A program made the translations under genes and the position numbers. A stretch of 64,000 bases of DNA from Staphylococcus marylandisciuri (GTDB taxonomy: Bacteria; Bacillota; Bacilli; Staphylococcales; Staphylococcaceae): contig NZ_JAOPKZ010000012.1 in the NCBI RefSeq assembly GCF_025519785.1, positions 36,469 through 100,468 of the forward strand, in the 5' to 3' direction. Below the pieces are notes generated by a model. It was not told the DNA's origin and did no database searches. It saw only the letters and a program-made list of their open reading frames with translations. Each line of letters starts with the position of its first letter. Position 1 is the first letter of the stretch. Positions 11,872 through 23,392 of the stretch are shown piece by piece.

Positions 11872-13188
11872 TTAGATGATAGGCTTTCCTGTTTTAGTAC
11901 TTTCTTTGGCTGCTTCTTGAAGCTGTACGAAAAATTCATGATTATTATCCGTGCGTTTCAACTTGCGAATAAAGCGCTCAGTGAAATCGAATGAATCAGT
12001 AAACATATTGCGTAACTGCCATAAAGATTCAAGCTCTTTCTGTGAAATGAGTAACTCTTCTTTACGCGTTGAACTTCGACCGATATCAATAGCTGGGAAG
12101 ACGCGTCGTTCTGCTAACTTACGGTCCAAGTGCAGTTCCATATTACCTGTACCTTTAAACTCTTCATATATCATGTCATCCATACGCGAGCCAGTATCGA
12201 CTAAAGCGGTTGCGAGTATGGTCATACTGCCACCTGCTTCAATGTTTCTAGCTGCTCCAAAGAAAGCTTTAGGCTTATGGAGCGAGGCAGGATCCAATCC
12301 TCCTGATAATGTTCTACCACTAGGCGGAATTACGAGGTTATAAGCGCGAGCTAAACGCGTAATTGAATCCATCAGTATGATGACATCTTTACCAATCTCA
12401 ACTAAACGCTTGGCTCTTTCTAAGAGAAGTTCTGCTACTTTGACATGGTGTTGAGGGGGTTCATCAAATGTGGAATGAACAACCTCAGCAGTTTCTACGG
12501 AACGCTCAATATCTGTTACCTCTTCAGGCCTCTCCCCTATGAGAAGAATAAACAGTTCTGCATCAGGTTTATTTACAGCTATTGCGTTAGCGATTTCCTT
12601 TAATAAAGAGGTCTTACCTGCTTTCGGGGGCGCTACAATAAGACCGCGTTGCCCGAGACCTATCGGAGTAATGAGATCCATGATACGTGTAGAATAATTT
12701 GTACGCGAAGTTTCTAAGAGAATTCGTTCTTCTGGATAAAGAGGAGTAAGTGCTTGGAAATGAGGACGTTTCTTAACTTCTTCTGCATTTTCATCATTGA
12801 CAAAGTCTACTTGTAATAAACCATAGTATTTCTCGTTATCTTTAGGTTTACGAACTTTACCTGTAACTTTGTCACCACGTTTAATTTCAAAGCGTCTAAT
12901 TTGGCTCGCTGAGATATAGATATCCTTTTCACCCTTAGAATAGTTAACTGTACGTAAGAAACCATAGCCATCAGGTTGAATATCATCTAATATCCCTTCC
13001 ATATAGTAGTTACCATCTTTTTCCATTTGAGCTTCCATAATAGCAAGAACTAATTCTTTTTTATTCAATTTACTATAATTTGTTAATTTAAGTGATTTAG
13101 CTTTTTGAGTGAGATCTTTAGTAGTGTAGTTTTTGTAAAATTCGTGGAACGATTCGTATTGAGGAGAAGTACGTTCTTTCTCAGGCAT
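11872..13188 (-). CDS. rho: Transcription termination factor Rho
   Basis: Hexameric RNA helicase that terminates untranslated transcripts. 438 residues: N-terminal Rho_N helix-extended-loop region, RNA-binding cold-shock-like domain ('DGYGFLRT', about residues 73-80), and the RecA-like ATPase with Walker A 'APPKAGKT' near 186-193 and the Walker B-containing stretch '[16 protein letters not shown]'. Intact and codirectional with rpmE2. It marks the left border of the accessory islet that follows. Confidence 0.98.
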   Translation of the reverse strand: MPEKERTSPQYESFHEFYKNYTTKDLTQKAKSLKLTNYSKLNKKELVLAIMEAQMEKDGNYYMEGILDDIQPDGYGFLRTVNYSKGEKDIYISASQIRRFEIKRGDKVTGKVRKPKDNEKYYGLLQVDFVNDENAEEVKKRPHFQALTPLYPEERILLETSRTNYSTRIMDLITPIGLGQRGLIVAPPKAGKTSLLKEIANAIAVNKPDAELFILLIGERPEEVTDIERSVETAEVVHSTFDEPPQHHVKVAELLLERAKRLVEIGKDVIILMDSITRLARAYNLVIPPSGRTLSGGLDPASLHKPKAFFGAARNIEAGGSMTILATALVDTGSRMDDMIYEEFKGTGNMELHLDRKLAERRVFPAIDIGRSSTRKEELLISQKELESLWQLRNMFTDSFDFTERFIRKLKRTDNNHEFFVQLQEAAKESTKTGKPII

Positions 13189-13517
13189 TATTTTACACCC
13201 ATTTCATTAAATTTTAATAACAAGATTGATTTCAGTTTGATATTTTAAGATATCATGTATATTCGTGCAAATACGCACGCTTGCAAATAATTTATATAAA
13301 AGAATTCTAGAAATTTCATACAATGAGATATGTAAAGGTTAAAAATATTGCCAACTTACCGTAACCTTCGTAAGTTCGCAATCAGCTTAAATATGTCGTT
13401 ACTCAATCTTATTACCCTAATTACTATAGCAAAATTTACCCTTAATTACAAAAAGATTCTTGATCTTATATACAAATTATTAGCATCTGATTTAACAAAA
13501 AATCGGATGATAAAAGT

Positions 13518-13568
13518 GGGAGCGGGACAGAAATCTAATTTGAATAAAAAGATTTCTGTCCCGCTCCC
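13518..13568 (+). repeat. Module A hairpin repeat (closed form)
   Basis: A 51-base element whose arms GGGAGCGGGACAGAAATCT and AGATTTCTGTCCCGCTCCC are perfect reverse complements (19 bases), closed by an AATTTGAATAAAA loop. It sits between rho and the broken PPTase gene, at the left side of the rho-aldA islet. A matching copy at 16471 borders the right side. The rest of 13189-13722 is AT-rich and shows no supportable gene. Confidence 0.92.
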
Positions 13569-13722
13569 AATATTAAACATAAGCGCATTATCCCTTAATT
13601 TTAAGTGGTCGTATACTTTTAATTATAGAGATAACTGCGCTCTTTTTGTATTAAAAAATAGGACCAGTTGGGTCGCCAGTCCTATTTAGTATAGACCCCT
13701 AATTAATAAGTATTATAATTTA

Positions 13723-14328
13723 TTGTTTAATATAGTCAGTGATAAAGATAAAATAATCAAATACAAGGACAGTGACCCAAAGTACAACACTCTAATAAGT
13801 AAATTACTTTTACATTATTATTTTCAAAAGAATTATAATGTTAGCAACTTTAAAATACAAAGGACTAGATATAATAAACCATACATCAAAAATTCTAACA
13901 TTCATTTTAATATATCTTACTCTAAAGATTTAATTGTTTTATCAGTTAATAATTCTGGTGTTGGAATTGATATAGAAAATATAGAGGTTTTCAACCATGA
14001 TATAATAAAAAATTCTTTTCAATAAAAGAAGAAGAGTATATAAACTCTTTTTCCAATAATGAGAAGAAAATGCATGAATTTTTAAAATTATGGACGCAAA
14101 AGAAAGCTTTATTAAATGCATTCGTAAAGGGTTTTTATCATAATATACTTGATACTAATATGGTCTTTAACCAGCAAAAAATCAATGAAAAAATTATAAT
14201 AATAACTCCTATTTTAAAACTGAGTTAGTTAAAAAGTCATTTGCTTTAAGCATTTGTTCTCAATATAATTTAAGCAATTTTAATATTACCGAAATAAGTT
14301 TAGAGGAGTTAATTGACTTTTTTATCTA
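13723..14328 (+). pseudogene. Sfp-type 4'-phosphopantetheinyl transferase remnant (two frameshifts)
   Basis: Such enzymes load phosphopantetheine on acyl- or peptidyl-carrier proteins. Three overlapping reading-frame pieces rebuild one protein. The first (13723-14025) carries 'RTRYNKPYI', 'FNISYSKDLIVLSV' and the metal motif 'GVGIDIENIE'. A second frame continues from about 14018 with 'FLKLWTQKKALLNAFVKG', the WxxKEA region with Glu replaced by Lys. A third, from about 14208 to 14328, runs 'YFKTELVKKSFALSICSQ' to 'ELIDFFI'. The breaks fall near 14018-14025 and 14208-14225. Probably inactive unless the frameshifts are sequencing errors. Its end overlaps the 3' end of the FabH-like gene, tail to tail. 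Confidence 0.8.
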
Positions 14329-15304
14329 AGTTCCAATTAATAATTAGTCCAGAATAAGCTAATCCACCTCCAAATCCAAATAGCATTATTTTTTGGTTAT
14401 TTATTAACTTATTTTCTTGTGTTGCCAAGTTTATCGATAAAGGAATAGATGCTGAAGATGTATTTCCTGTCTTTCTAATACTTGTCAATAATTTGTTCTT
14501 ATCTATATCCGCTCTTTCACAAATTGACTCCAACATTCTTAAGTTTGCACTATGAGGAATAAACCAGTCGATATCTCTAATATTTAAGTCACATGATTCG
14601 GATAGCTCTTTAATTTTTTTGGGTAATGTAGAAACAGCCCATTTATAAACTTCTCTTCCATTTTGTTTTATTAATCCGTTTTTATCAATTGGGGACCCAT
14701 CTAAAATACTACCTATATTACTTGCATAAAGATTTTTTCCTTTAGATCCATTTGATCCATTAATAACTGAAATAAAGCTAGGATTTTCTTCATCTTTTTC
14801 AACTAAACATGCACCTGCGCCATCACCGAATAGAATACAGGTTGTTCGATCAGTATAATCTGTTATTTTCGAGAGGTTTTCTGTACCTATAACTAATATT
14901 TTTTTATTGACGCCAGAAGTAATTAAAGAGTTTGCCAAATACAATCCATAAGTAAAACCAGCACAAGCCGCGTTTATATCTATAGCTCCTGCGTTTTCAA
15001 TACCTAGTTTATATTGTATGTACGATGAAACACTAGGAGTTTTAAAATCTGGTGTTAGAGTACATACAATAATAAAATCAACATCTTTTATATTTGAACC
15101 ATATTTATTAGTTAAGTCAATTACAGCCCTATATGCTAAATCGCTAGTTTGTTCGTTTTTTTCGCTAATTCTTCTTTCCTTAATTCCTGTTCGTGAAACT
15201 ATCCATTCATCATCTGTATCTACAATTTTTTCTAAGTCTTCATTTGTTAATACTGTCGATGGAATATAAGCTCCTTGAGCAGTAATTCTAGCTTTAGAAT
15301 CCAT
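14309..15304 (-). CDS. FabH-family 3-oxoacyl-ACP synthase III (accessory paralogue)
   Basis: Ketosynthase III fold, which condenses an acyl-CoA with malonyl-ACP or makes related beta-ketoacyl products. About 331 residues from the ATG at 15304, which has AAAGGA 8 bases upstream. The complete catalytic triad is visible: Cys114 in 'NAACAGF', His251 in 'FIPHSAN' and Asn281 in 'KTGNTSSAS'. C-terminal 'FGFGGGLAYSGLII' is normal. It is far from any fatty-acid operon, is AT-rich and Lys/Ile/Asn-rich compared with neighbours, and pairs with a broken PPTase gene, so I read it as a transferred accessory KAS III, not the housekeeping fabH. Confidence 0.88.
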   Translation of the reverse strand: MDSKARITAQGAYIPSTVLTNEDLEKIVDTDDEWIVSRTGIKERRISEKNEQTSDLAYRAVIDLTNKYGSNIKDVDFIIVCTLTPDFKTPSVSSYIQYKLGIENAGAIDINAACAGFTYGLYLANSLITSGVNKKILVIGTENLSKITDYTDRTTCILFGDGAGACLVEKDEENPSFISVINGSNGSKGKNLYASNIGSILDGSPIDKNGLIKQNGREVYKWAVSTLPKKIKELSESCDLNIRDIDWFIPHSANLRMLESICERADIDKNKLLTSIRKTGNTSSASIPLSINLATQENKLINNQKIMLFGFGGGLAYSGLIINWNLDKKVN

Positions 15305-15502
15305 TATAATCATCCTTTACTATAAGATTTTCAAAGTAATTCTCACCGTTTTTACATTTATAAAATCTTAATCTCAATTCTACCAAAATTTCAAATATAT
15401 TTTAATATTAGTCATCATCTTACTTTCAATTGAAATAAAAATTCTGCTATAAAATCAATTTTACAATATATTAATACTGAAATAGAGCCCTTTTAATTAC
15501 AG

Positions 15503-16232
15503 TTAGTTACCAAACAATCGACTCCAAAACCCCTTTTTAGATACTCCTTTCTTAACATTAAGATCAATTTTTATTTCTTTTGATGTTTTATTATCTTTCG
15601 ATAATCTATCTTCTTTTATATTTTTATTCTTATTTTCTTCAAGAATGTCTTTATGTTGAAAATCTGGCTCTTTCTCTTTTTTCTGATATTGATCCATATT
15701 TACGGAATCAGATGTACATGGTGTTTTTTGTACATCAATATTTTTTCGATCGTTAGTAGATTTATCGAAGGAATCATTAAGCTGTCTCTCTTCCTCTGAT
15801 TGATGTTCCAATTTTTGAATCTTTTTATTGCTTTCTAGAGCTAAGATTTGTAGGTTTTCAAGTGATTTTGATCTTTCCTGCAACTCTTTTCTGTAGAATT
15901 CAATTGTGGTTTCATGAAGACTTTCTTGTTTTTCAATTTGATCATTTAAAATATCAATCTGCTTCTTAAGAATTTCTACTATGTGAGTAACACTTTTGGA
16001 TTCAATGTTACTATTGCCTGTATCTTTTTTTGCTTGTCTTCTGTAGTATTTTAAAAACCATATTTCTTTTTATTTTCATTGACTCTTTGAATGATTTTTT
16101 CTATATCAGTATTTTCTTTAATAAACGAAGTGTTTGCTTGTTTTATTGTTTCTATATTCAATCGCTTAATGTTATTAAAATTGTTTGCTTACTAACTCCT
16201 AATTCTTCACTTAAGATTTTTACACTTTTCAC
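15503..16232 (-). pseudogene. Plasmid Par/DUF536-type partition or replication-accessory protein, broken
   Basis: Reading back from 16232 (GTG), the product starts with a helix-turn-helix, 'KILSEELGVSKQTI'. A one-base loss shifts the frame into 'NNIKRLNIETIKQ' and 'NENKKKYGF' before an in-frame TAA. After a poly-A run the frame changes again to an open stretch of about 175 codons: a coiled coil ('VEILKKQIDILNDQIEKQES'), a charged disordered part and the C-terminal tail 'KGFWSRLFGN'. HTH plus coiled coil plus short aromatic-basic tail is the layout of the staphylococcal plasmid pSK1 Par/DUF536 family, usually beside a RepA_N replication gene. No rep gene remains here. The three lesions argue for decay, not sequencing error. 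Confidence 0.75.
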
Positions 16233-16319
16233 ATCATCAACTCTTTATCAACCTTTGACGAGTTTCTACTTTCTCCTTTTATAAGTTTATTTATAATGCA
16301 ATAATAGCCTTAACAAATT

Positions 16320-16352
16320 AAAAGCCCCAACTACTGGTAATAGTTGGGGTAC
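16320..16352 (-). terminator. Perfect hairpin upstream of the Par remnant
   Basis: CCCCAACTA and TAGTTGGGG form a perfect 9-bp stem with a 7-base loop, followed on the minus strand by CTTTTAATTTG. It resembles an intrinsic terminator reading leftward. In staphylococcal plasmids such hairpins are found in the rep-par intergenic control region, so this may be a leftover of replication control, but that is inference. Confidence 0.55.
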
Positions 16353-16470
16353 GGTAATAAAACGTTGCAGCACGTTTGTTTAATGTCAAATTTATACTTG
16401 TATTATATAACGCATAATACCTTGGTACAAGCACGGCTCTTTATCAAATAGGACTGGTTATTGAAAACCA

Positions 16471-16525
16471 GAGGGAGCGGGACAGAAATCTAATTTGAAT
16501 AAAAAGATTTCTGTCCCGCTCCCTC
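16471..16525 (+). repeat. Module A hairpin repeat (closed form), right side of islet
   Basis: GAGGGAGCGGGACAGAAATC pairs perfectly with GATTTCTGTCCCGCTCCCTC around the AATTTGAATAAAA loop. It is followed at about 16556-16636 by degenerate STAR-type sequence ('GGAGCCGCCCC', 'GTTTCTTTATATTGGGGCCCC'). Same core as the copy at 13518. Confidence 0.92.
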
Positions 16526-16773
16526 TATTTTTTCAATATACTGTTTCATCAGTTTCTTTGTGTTGGAGCCGCCCCAACTCGCATTGCTTGGGGGAAACTG
16601 TCTTACCAGTTTCTTTATATTGGGGCCCCACCGGTCCTAATCAATATAGTGCTAAGATTGTTCGCAAATTTCACGAAAACTTCGTACTTCTACAATTGCT
16701 AACTGACTTATATCTCTGCCGTCTATACTTTGATGATCTTCTATTTAGTTCATTAAATATCTCATTGTAAAAG

Positions 16774-18204
16774 TTATTCTTTGTAGTATCCGGCGATAGA
16801 TTTAACTTCTAAGAATTCTTCGATACCGTAGTCGCCCCACTCACGACCTAAACCTGATTGTTTATAACCTCCGAATGGTAGGTCTGGTTTACGTCCAGCT
16901 TCATTTATTTCACAAGTACCCGCTTCAATATAGCGTGCAATGTGACGCAGAGTTTCTTTATCTTTGCCAAAGACGTAAGACGCTAGGCCATACTTAGTAT
17001 CGTTAGCAATTTTGATAGCTTCTTCGATGTCATTGTAAGTGATAATTGACATTACCGGTCCAAAGATTTCCTCTTGAGCGATCGTCATCTGATTATCTAC
17101 ATTGTTAAATATAGTTGGACGTGCGAAGTAACCTTTTTCTAAGCCTTCAGGTTTACCAGGTCCTCCGTAGAATAATTCTGCTCCTTCTTCAATACCTTTA
17201 TCTATATAGGATTGAACTTGATCAAATTGTTTTTTACTGATTATCGGTCCAACTTCAACGCCTTCTTCGCGAGGATTACCAACTTTTACATTTTCAAATT
17301 TCTCTTTCACCGCTTTTAAGAAGTCTTCCTTGATACTTTCTGGTACTAAAGTTCTTGTGCCTGCTGTACAAACTTGTCCAGTATTGTTCACTACTTTTTT
17401 AGTAGCGGCTTCAGCAGCTTCTTCAATATCAGCATCATCAAGAATAATATATGGAGACTTACCACCTAGCTCTAATGATACTTTTTTGAAGTCTTTAGAA
17501 GCTTTTTCCATAATTTTACTACCTGTACCACCAGAACCTGTGAATGACATCATACGTACTTTAGGATGTTCACTAAGCGGATTACCGACACCTTCGCCAT
17601 CACCATTAACTAAGTTAAATACTCCCTTAGGTACGCCGACTTTATCAAATATTTCTGCAAGGATAATAGCTGCATATGGTGTCTCTTCAGAAGGTTTCAA
17701 TACTACAGGCGTACCAGCTGCAAATGCTGCTGCAAGTTTCAATGAAGTTTGATTAGTTGGGAAGTTCCACGGTGTGACAAGTCCAGCGACTCCGATACCT
17801 TCTTTAACTACTAAATCGTCACCGCGACGTTCTTCAAATTCAAATGTGTCTAAAGCATCGCGTGCTGCTTGGAAGTGATTGATTCCCATTTGGTAGTGTA
17901 CACTTTCAGAAACTGATAAAGGTGAACCTAGTTCGTCTGTGATCGCTTCAATGATATCTTGTTTTCTATTCTCATATTCTTTAACAATTTTATCTAATAA
18001 TTCTTTTCTTTCTTCTACTGAACTATGACGAAAGTCCACTGCTACTCGTTCTGCAGCATCTACCGCTTTATCAACATCTTCTTTATTACCGGCTGCTACA
18101 GTTCCTAATACCTCTTCAGTGGCAGGATTAATTACGTCGATTGTTTCTCCACTCGCACTATCGACCCATTCACCATTTATATATTGCTTGTTATAGTTTC
18201 TCAT
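16774..18204 (-). CDS. aldA: Aldehyde dehydrogenase (NAD(P)+)
   Basis: Oxidises an aldehyde to the acid; the substrate cannot be told from sequence. About 476 residues of the ALDH superfamily with the catalytic Cys in '[11 protein letters not shown]' (near residue 285), the general-base Glu in '[12 protein letters not shown]' (near 251) and '[16 protein letters not shown]'. Start placed at the ATG at 18204 ([13 protein letters not shown]) because it begins at the family N-terminus; an upstream in-frame ATG adds MYII. It sits at the right border of the islet, next to murA2, as in S. aureus. Confidence 0.93.
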   Translation of the reverse strand: MRNYNKQYINGEWVDSASGETIDVINPATEEVLGTVAAGNKEDVDKAVDAAERVAVDFRHSSVEERKELLDKIVKEYENRKQDIIEAITDELGSPLSVSESVHYQMGINHFQAARDALDTFEFEERRGDDLVVKEGIGVAGLVTPWNFPTNQTSLKLAAAFAAGTPVVLKPSEETPYAAIILAEIFDKVGVPKGVFNLVNGDGEGVGNPLSEHPKVRMMSFTGSGGTGSKIMEKASKDFKKVSLELGGKSPYIILDDADIEEAAEAATKKVVNNTGQVCTAGTRTLVPESIKEDFLKAVKEKFENVKVGNPREEGVEVGPIISKKQFDQVQSYIDKGIEEGAELFYGGPGKPEGLEKGYFARPTIFNNVDNQMTIAQEEIFGPVMSIITYNDIEEAIKIANDTKYGLASYVFGKDKETLRHIARYIEAGTCEINEAGRKPDLPFGGYKQSGLGREWGDYGIEEFLEVKSIAGYYKE

Positions 18205-18842
18205 AATGATATACACTCCTTATCTAGTGTTATTATAAACATTTCCGTTTTCTCCACCTATTAAACATACTAAAATGGTCAGCTTTACATCCACTAACTT
18301 GCTTAGAATTTCATATTTGAATGTTTGATTATCAATGTTTCGTTTCTATCAGACCACAGACTTTGTAAAGAATTTAGTTAGCCCAACAGCTACTTACTAA
18401 ATTGTCATAGCTTCTTTATTACTATTCGCAGCCCATAGTTAAAAATATGACTTACTTTTTATTATTCTCCCAACAAGAATTGAGTCTTAACATCGTATTT
18501 GTCTACTAGCGAGCATTATAGTCGTTCTTACACGTCAAGGTTACTACTAGTTATGGAAATCATCACCTTTTGAATGAACCAAAAAAGGGCTGGGAAGCAC
18601 ATCCATGTTTACTTCACCAGACCTATTTATGACAAACCAATCATATATACAGTTATAAATTAAATTAACCAAAGCGAGACGCATCAATTTAGTTATTCAA
18701 ATCTATCTTAAATTAACACATTTGGAGGTAAACCTGTCGTTTAAGTTAACCAATCCGCTTTTTATTCAGCGCTATATCTTTTACAGTCGTATTGCAATTG
18801 GTTATCAATCAGCTTCTAAAGAATCTCCTTTAGTCAGTTAAC
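18205..18842. other. Gene-free gap between murA2 and aldA
   Basis: I see no open reading frame with a ribosome site and no module A repeat here. A short 'AAAAAAGGGCTGGGA' at about 18582 resembles the ends of the composite repeats and may be a remnant. The promoter of aldA should lie near the right-hand part of the first 100 bases, but I could not fix it. Confidence 0.5.
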
Positions 18843-20102
18843 TTATACTTCTTCTGTCCAAATATCAGCACCGAGTTGTTTCAGCGTGTTAACTATATCA
18901 GTATAACCACGATAGATATGTTTCACGTTATAAATTGTAGTGACACCTTCTGCTAATAGCGCGGCTACAATGAGACAAGCTCCTGCTCTTAAGTCACTTG
19001 CATAGACACTCGTCCCTTTAAGTTGAGAGGGTTTAATCGTTGCTGTACCTTTATCTGCTGAAATATCTCCCCCCATATTCTTCAGTTCATCAACATGACG
19101 AAAACGTTCGGGGTAGATGGTTTCAGTTACTGTCGATATTCCATTACTTAAGAATAAAAGAGGAGTAATCGGTTGCTGCAAATCTGTAGCAAATCCTGGA
19201 TAGACGAGCGTCTTAATATTAACACTCTCGTAAGGTTCACTGCGGTTAATGCGGACAGAATCTTCTCCCATATTAACATCAACGCCTAACTCTTTAAGCT
19301 TAACAGTCAAAGGTTCTATGTGTGTAGGTATAATATTATTAATTGTCACATCTTTCCCACATGCAGCAGCAATACACATATAAGTCCCTGCTTCGATACG
19401 ATCTGGAATCACTTGATGATTAGAACCTGTCAATCGTTCAACTCCAGTAATCTTGATAGTACTAGTGCCTGCCCCTTTAATCTTGGCACCGAGACTTGAT
19501 AAGAAAGCAGCTACATCAACTACCTCAGGTTCTTTGGCTGCATTCTCTATAACAGTTTGACCTTCTGCACGCACAGCAGCCAACATAATATTAATTGTTG
19601 CACCGACACTTACCATATCTAGAAAGATGTTAGCACCTACTAATTTATCCGCTTCAATCTTCATGGAAGTACTGCTAGACTCATCAACAACAGCTCCTAA
19701 AGCTTTAAAGCCTTTGATGTGCTGATCTATAGGACGAGGCCCTAATGGGCATCCACCTGGTAGACCTATTACGCATTTGTTAAATCTTCCTAACATAGCT
19801 CCCATCATGTAATAGGATGCACGTAGCGATTGAACTTTATTATTCGGCAGTGGAGCATTTTCAATCTGAGTGGGATCGACGTTTAACGTCGTGTCCTTTA
19901 AATCAGTATTTATATTTAAATCTTCTAATAAACTCACTAAAGTTTCCACATCGGATATTTGTGGCAACCCATCAATTGTAACTGGTTCTTCAGCGAGTAG
20001 TGTTGCAGGAATAATAGCAACAGCACTATTTTTAGCTCCATGGTTATGTACAGTTCCAGATAGTGTTTGACCACCTCTTATTTTAATCACTTCTTGACTC
20101 AT
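18843..20102 (-). CDS. murA2: UDP-N-acetylglucosamine 1-carboxyvinyltransferase 2
   Basis: First committed step of peptidoglycan synthesis, adding enolpyruvate from PEP to UDP-GlcNAc; the target of fosfomycin. 419 residues. The active-site Cys is in '[15 protein letters not shown]' (near residue 117), the Arg/Lys substrate loops are intact and the C-terminal '[17 protein letters not shown]' is typical. Firmicutes carry two copies; the position near pyrG and rho identifies this as the murZ/murA2 paralogue of staphylococci. Confidence 0.95.
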   Translation of the reverse strand: MSQEVIKIRGGQTLSGTVHNHGAKNSAVAIIPATLLAEEPVTIDGLPQISDVETLVSLLEDLNINTDLKDTTLNVDPTQIENAPLPNNKVQSLRASYYMMGAMLGRFNKCVIGLPGGCPLGPRPIDQHIKGFKALGAVVDESSSTSMKIEADKLVGANIFLDMVSVGATINIMLAAVRAEGQTVIENAAKEPEVVDVAAFLSSLGAKIKGAGTSTIKITGVERLTGSNHQVIPDRIEAGTYMCIAAACGKDVTINNIIPTHIEPLTVKLKELGVDVNMGEDSVRINRSEPYESVNIKTLVYPGFATDLQQPITPLLFLSNGISTVTETIYPERFRHVDELKNMGGDISADKGTATIKPSQLKGTSVYASDLRAGACLIVAALLAEGVTTIYNVKHIYRGYTDIVNTLKQLGADIWTEEV

Positions 20103-20565
20103 GCCTATGTTCTCCTTTATACTCGATCGATATTTCGCAAAAATACATTATTTGCATTATAAATTACTTTCAAATTGTTTGCAAAACTTCTTAATCTTTA
20201 AAAAAGTAGACGTGTCGACATTACATTTTATCTGTAATGGAGATAAAAAATCGACCCATTCTAGTTCTAACATAACGTTTAAGTAAAGATTATAGTGGTG
20301 TGACATTAAAGATTTTATCCTTTTGCGAGTTGACTATTAGTTGAATCACTTTCAGTAGCAAAATTTATTTCATATGAATATATTTTATTTTCCCATAAAT
20401 GCCTCAACTCAATCACGTTAATAGACAAACTTTTCAAAAGTCGCTCAAATATTTGAATAAGTATTCTTTCCTTTATTAGTATACAAAATTTCTTTGTTAA
20501 ATTCCTAAAAAGGCCCAGCCATCGATTTTACATAGAGGTTGAGACAAAAAATCTCAGAAAAAGTA

Positions 20566-20696
20566 GGGGAGCGGGACAGAAATCTAACTTGAATAAGAAG
20601 ATTTCGTAGTCCCGCTCCCTCTTTGTGGGGGCCCCACCCCAACTCGCTGTGCTTGTAGAAACTGATTTATCAGTTTCTCTTCGTTGGGGCCCCCTG
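20566..20696 (+). repeat. Module A hairpin plus STAR-type GGGGCCCC elements
   Basis: Module A (GGGGAGCGGGACAGAAATC to CCCGCTCCCT, 20566-20620) is followed by two STAR-like cores, GTGGGGGCCCCACCCC near 20625 and CGTTGGGGCCCCC near 20682, separated by a GAAACTGATTTATCAGTTTC inverted repeat. It lies in the 687-base gap between murA2 and the DUF2529 gene, where I see no coding gene. Confidence 0.88.
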
Positions 20697-20789
20697 CTCA
20701 AATCCTAATCTCTCCAATCCTTACCTCCGTTTGAAAACGAAATTTAATTTCATTACAATAAGATAGATATTGATTTGGGAGGTAGTGTA

Positions 20790-21317
20790 ATGTCTAAAAT
20801 CTTAAATACACAAATTAACGGTGTATTTAATCGTCTAGAAAAGCAAGAATTAGATATTCAAATGGCAGCACAATGCTTGATACAAGCTATCGGCGGTGAA
20901 GGATATGTTTATGTTAAAGGGTATGATGACCTAAAATTCTATGAAACATTTATAACTGAAAGTAATGAGAAATTAGAGTCAAGTCGACTAATCGATTCGT
21001 TAAATAACTTTGACGAAATCGATACTACTGACCGTATTTTCCTATTTGCGCCTTTTTATAATGACGACGTAGAGCGGGACGTTCAAGCACTTATTGATAT
21101 AGATGCTGATTTTGTCGTTGTCTGTAACAAGCCAAAGGATCGTGAATTTCCAGACCATCTCTTTCACTACATCAACCTTTCGACGCCGCGACCTATAGTC
21201 TACACGGAAGACTATGATAAAGTGGTATCACCTCATCCTATCGCACTCAATTACGTATATTATGAGATTTATACTCAAATGGTCGAGATGATTAGGGATT
21301 TAGATTTATCCTATTAA
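20790..21317 (+). CDS. DUF2529 family protein (YwjG-like)
   Basis: 175-residue cytosolic protein of unknown function, beginning MSKILNTQINGVFNRLEKQ. The ATG at 20790 has GGGAGG 8 bases upstream; the in-frame upstream start lacks a ribosome site. The fold looks like an alpha/beta SIS-like sugar-binding domain ('AAQCLIQAIGGEGYVYVKG', 'DRIFLFAPFYND', 'DFVVVCNKPKD'), but that is only an impression. Neighbour of pyrG in bacilli and staphylococci. Confidence 0.85.
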   Translation: MSKILNTQINGVFNRLEKQELDIQMAAQCLIQAIGGEGYVYVKGYDDLKFYETFITESNEKLESSRLIDSLNNFDEIDTTDRIFLFAPFYNDDVERDVQALIDIDADFVVVCNKPKDREFPDHLFHYINLSTPRPIVYTEDYDKVVSPHPIALNYVYYEIYTQMVEMIRDLDLSY

Positions 21318-21349
21318 ACTCTACCGTCTCGAAATTGAACACAAGGACA

Positions 21350-21402
21350 AAAGCCAGCACTTAATCTGTCGTCTAACGAAACATGACTAAGCGCTGGCTA
21401 TA
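21350..21402. terminator. Hairpin terminator between DUF2529 gene and pyrG
   Basis: AGCCAGCACTTA and TAAGCGCTGGCT form a long stem with about 29 bases of loop. On the minus strand it is followed by TTTTG, on the plus strand by an AT-rich run, so it may serve both convergent genes. Confidence 0.6.
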
Positions 21403-21496
21403 AATTTATTAAAGTCCCATTTGTACCTACTCTGAATAACTCTCAGATATCACTTACTAATCTCTTTACAAATAATGTAGTACAAGTTGAGCAATA

Positions 21497-23137
<1,641 letters not shown>

Positions 23138-23273
23138 TCATTACTTAACTCATTTTTTAAATATGTAAAGAATTAACCTTGAGCGCTTCTTGTTTCTAAA
23201 ACCACTTGAATAAGATATGCCTTAAAAATATCATTTAAACTTTCACTTTTTCTTTATGATAAAATAAAAAAAT

Positions 23274-23377
23274 CGCTCCCTCTCACACATTGTAAGGGGG
23301 AGCGTATACTTTATACACGTCGTCTCCAAATTTAAGGAGCCCGAATAAAATTTTATCACTTTCACAGAAAAAGTCAA
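23274..23377 (-). promoter_or_regulatory. pyrG promoter and GGGC-initiated CTP attenuator
   Basis: On the minus strand: -35 TTGACT (23377-23372), 16-base spacer, -10 TAAAAT (23355-23350), then seven bases to a GGGCTCC start with the first G at 23342. About 40 bases later comes a hairpin CGCTCCCCCTT...GAGAGGGAGCG (23304-23274) and a T-run. In Bacillus, low CTP makes RNA polymerase stutter at GGGC and add extra Gs; the poly-G end then pairs with the C/U-rich left arm of the terminator and lets pyrG be transcribed. Every required element is visible here. Confidence 0.88.
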
Positions 23378-23392
23378 TCGGATTTCAAGAGC

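Noticed and set aside
13348..13689. 113-residue plus-strand ORF after rho
   Set aside because: It reads straight through the module A hairpin repeat, has no ribosome site, and its composition is that of random AT-rich DNA.
16030..16284. 84-residue plus-strand ORF with hydrophobic residues
   Set aside because: It is antisense to the Par-type pseudogene, whose HTH and coiled-coil content is far more meaningful.
13189..16773. Prophage or transposon with integrase
   Set aside because: No integrase, transposase or phage structural gene is visible, and no clear att-type direct repeat other than the module A copies.
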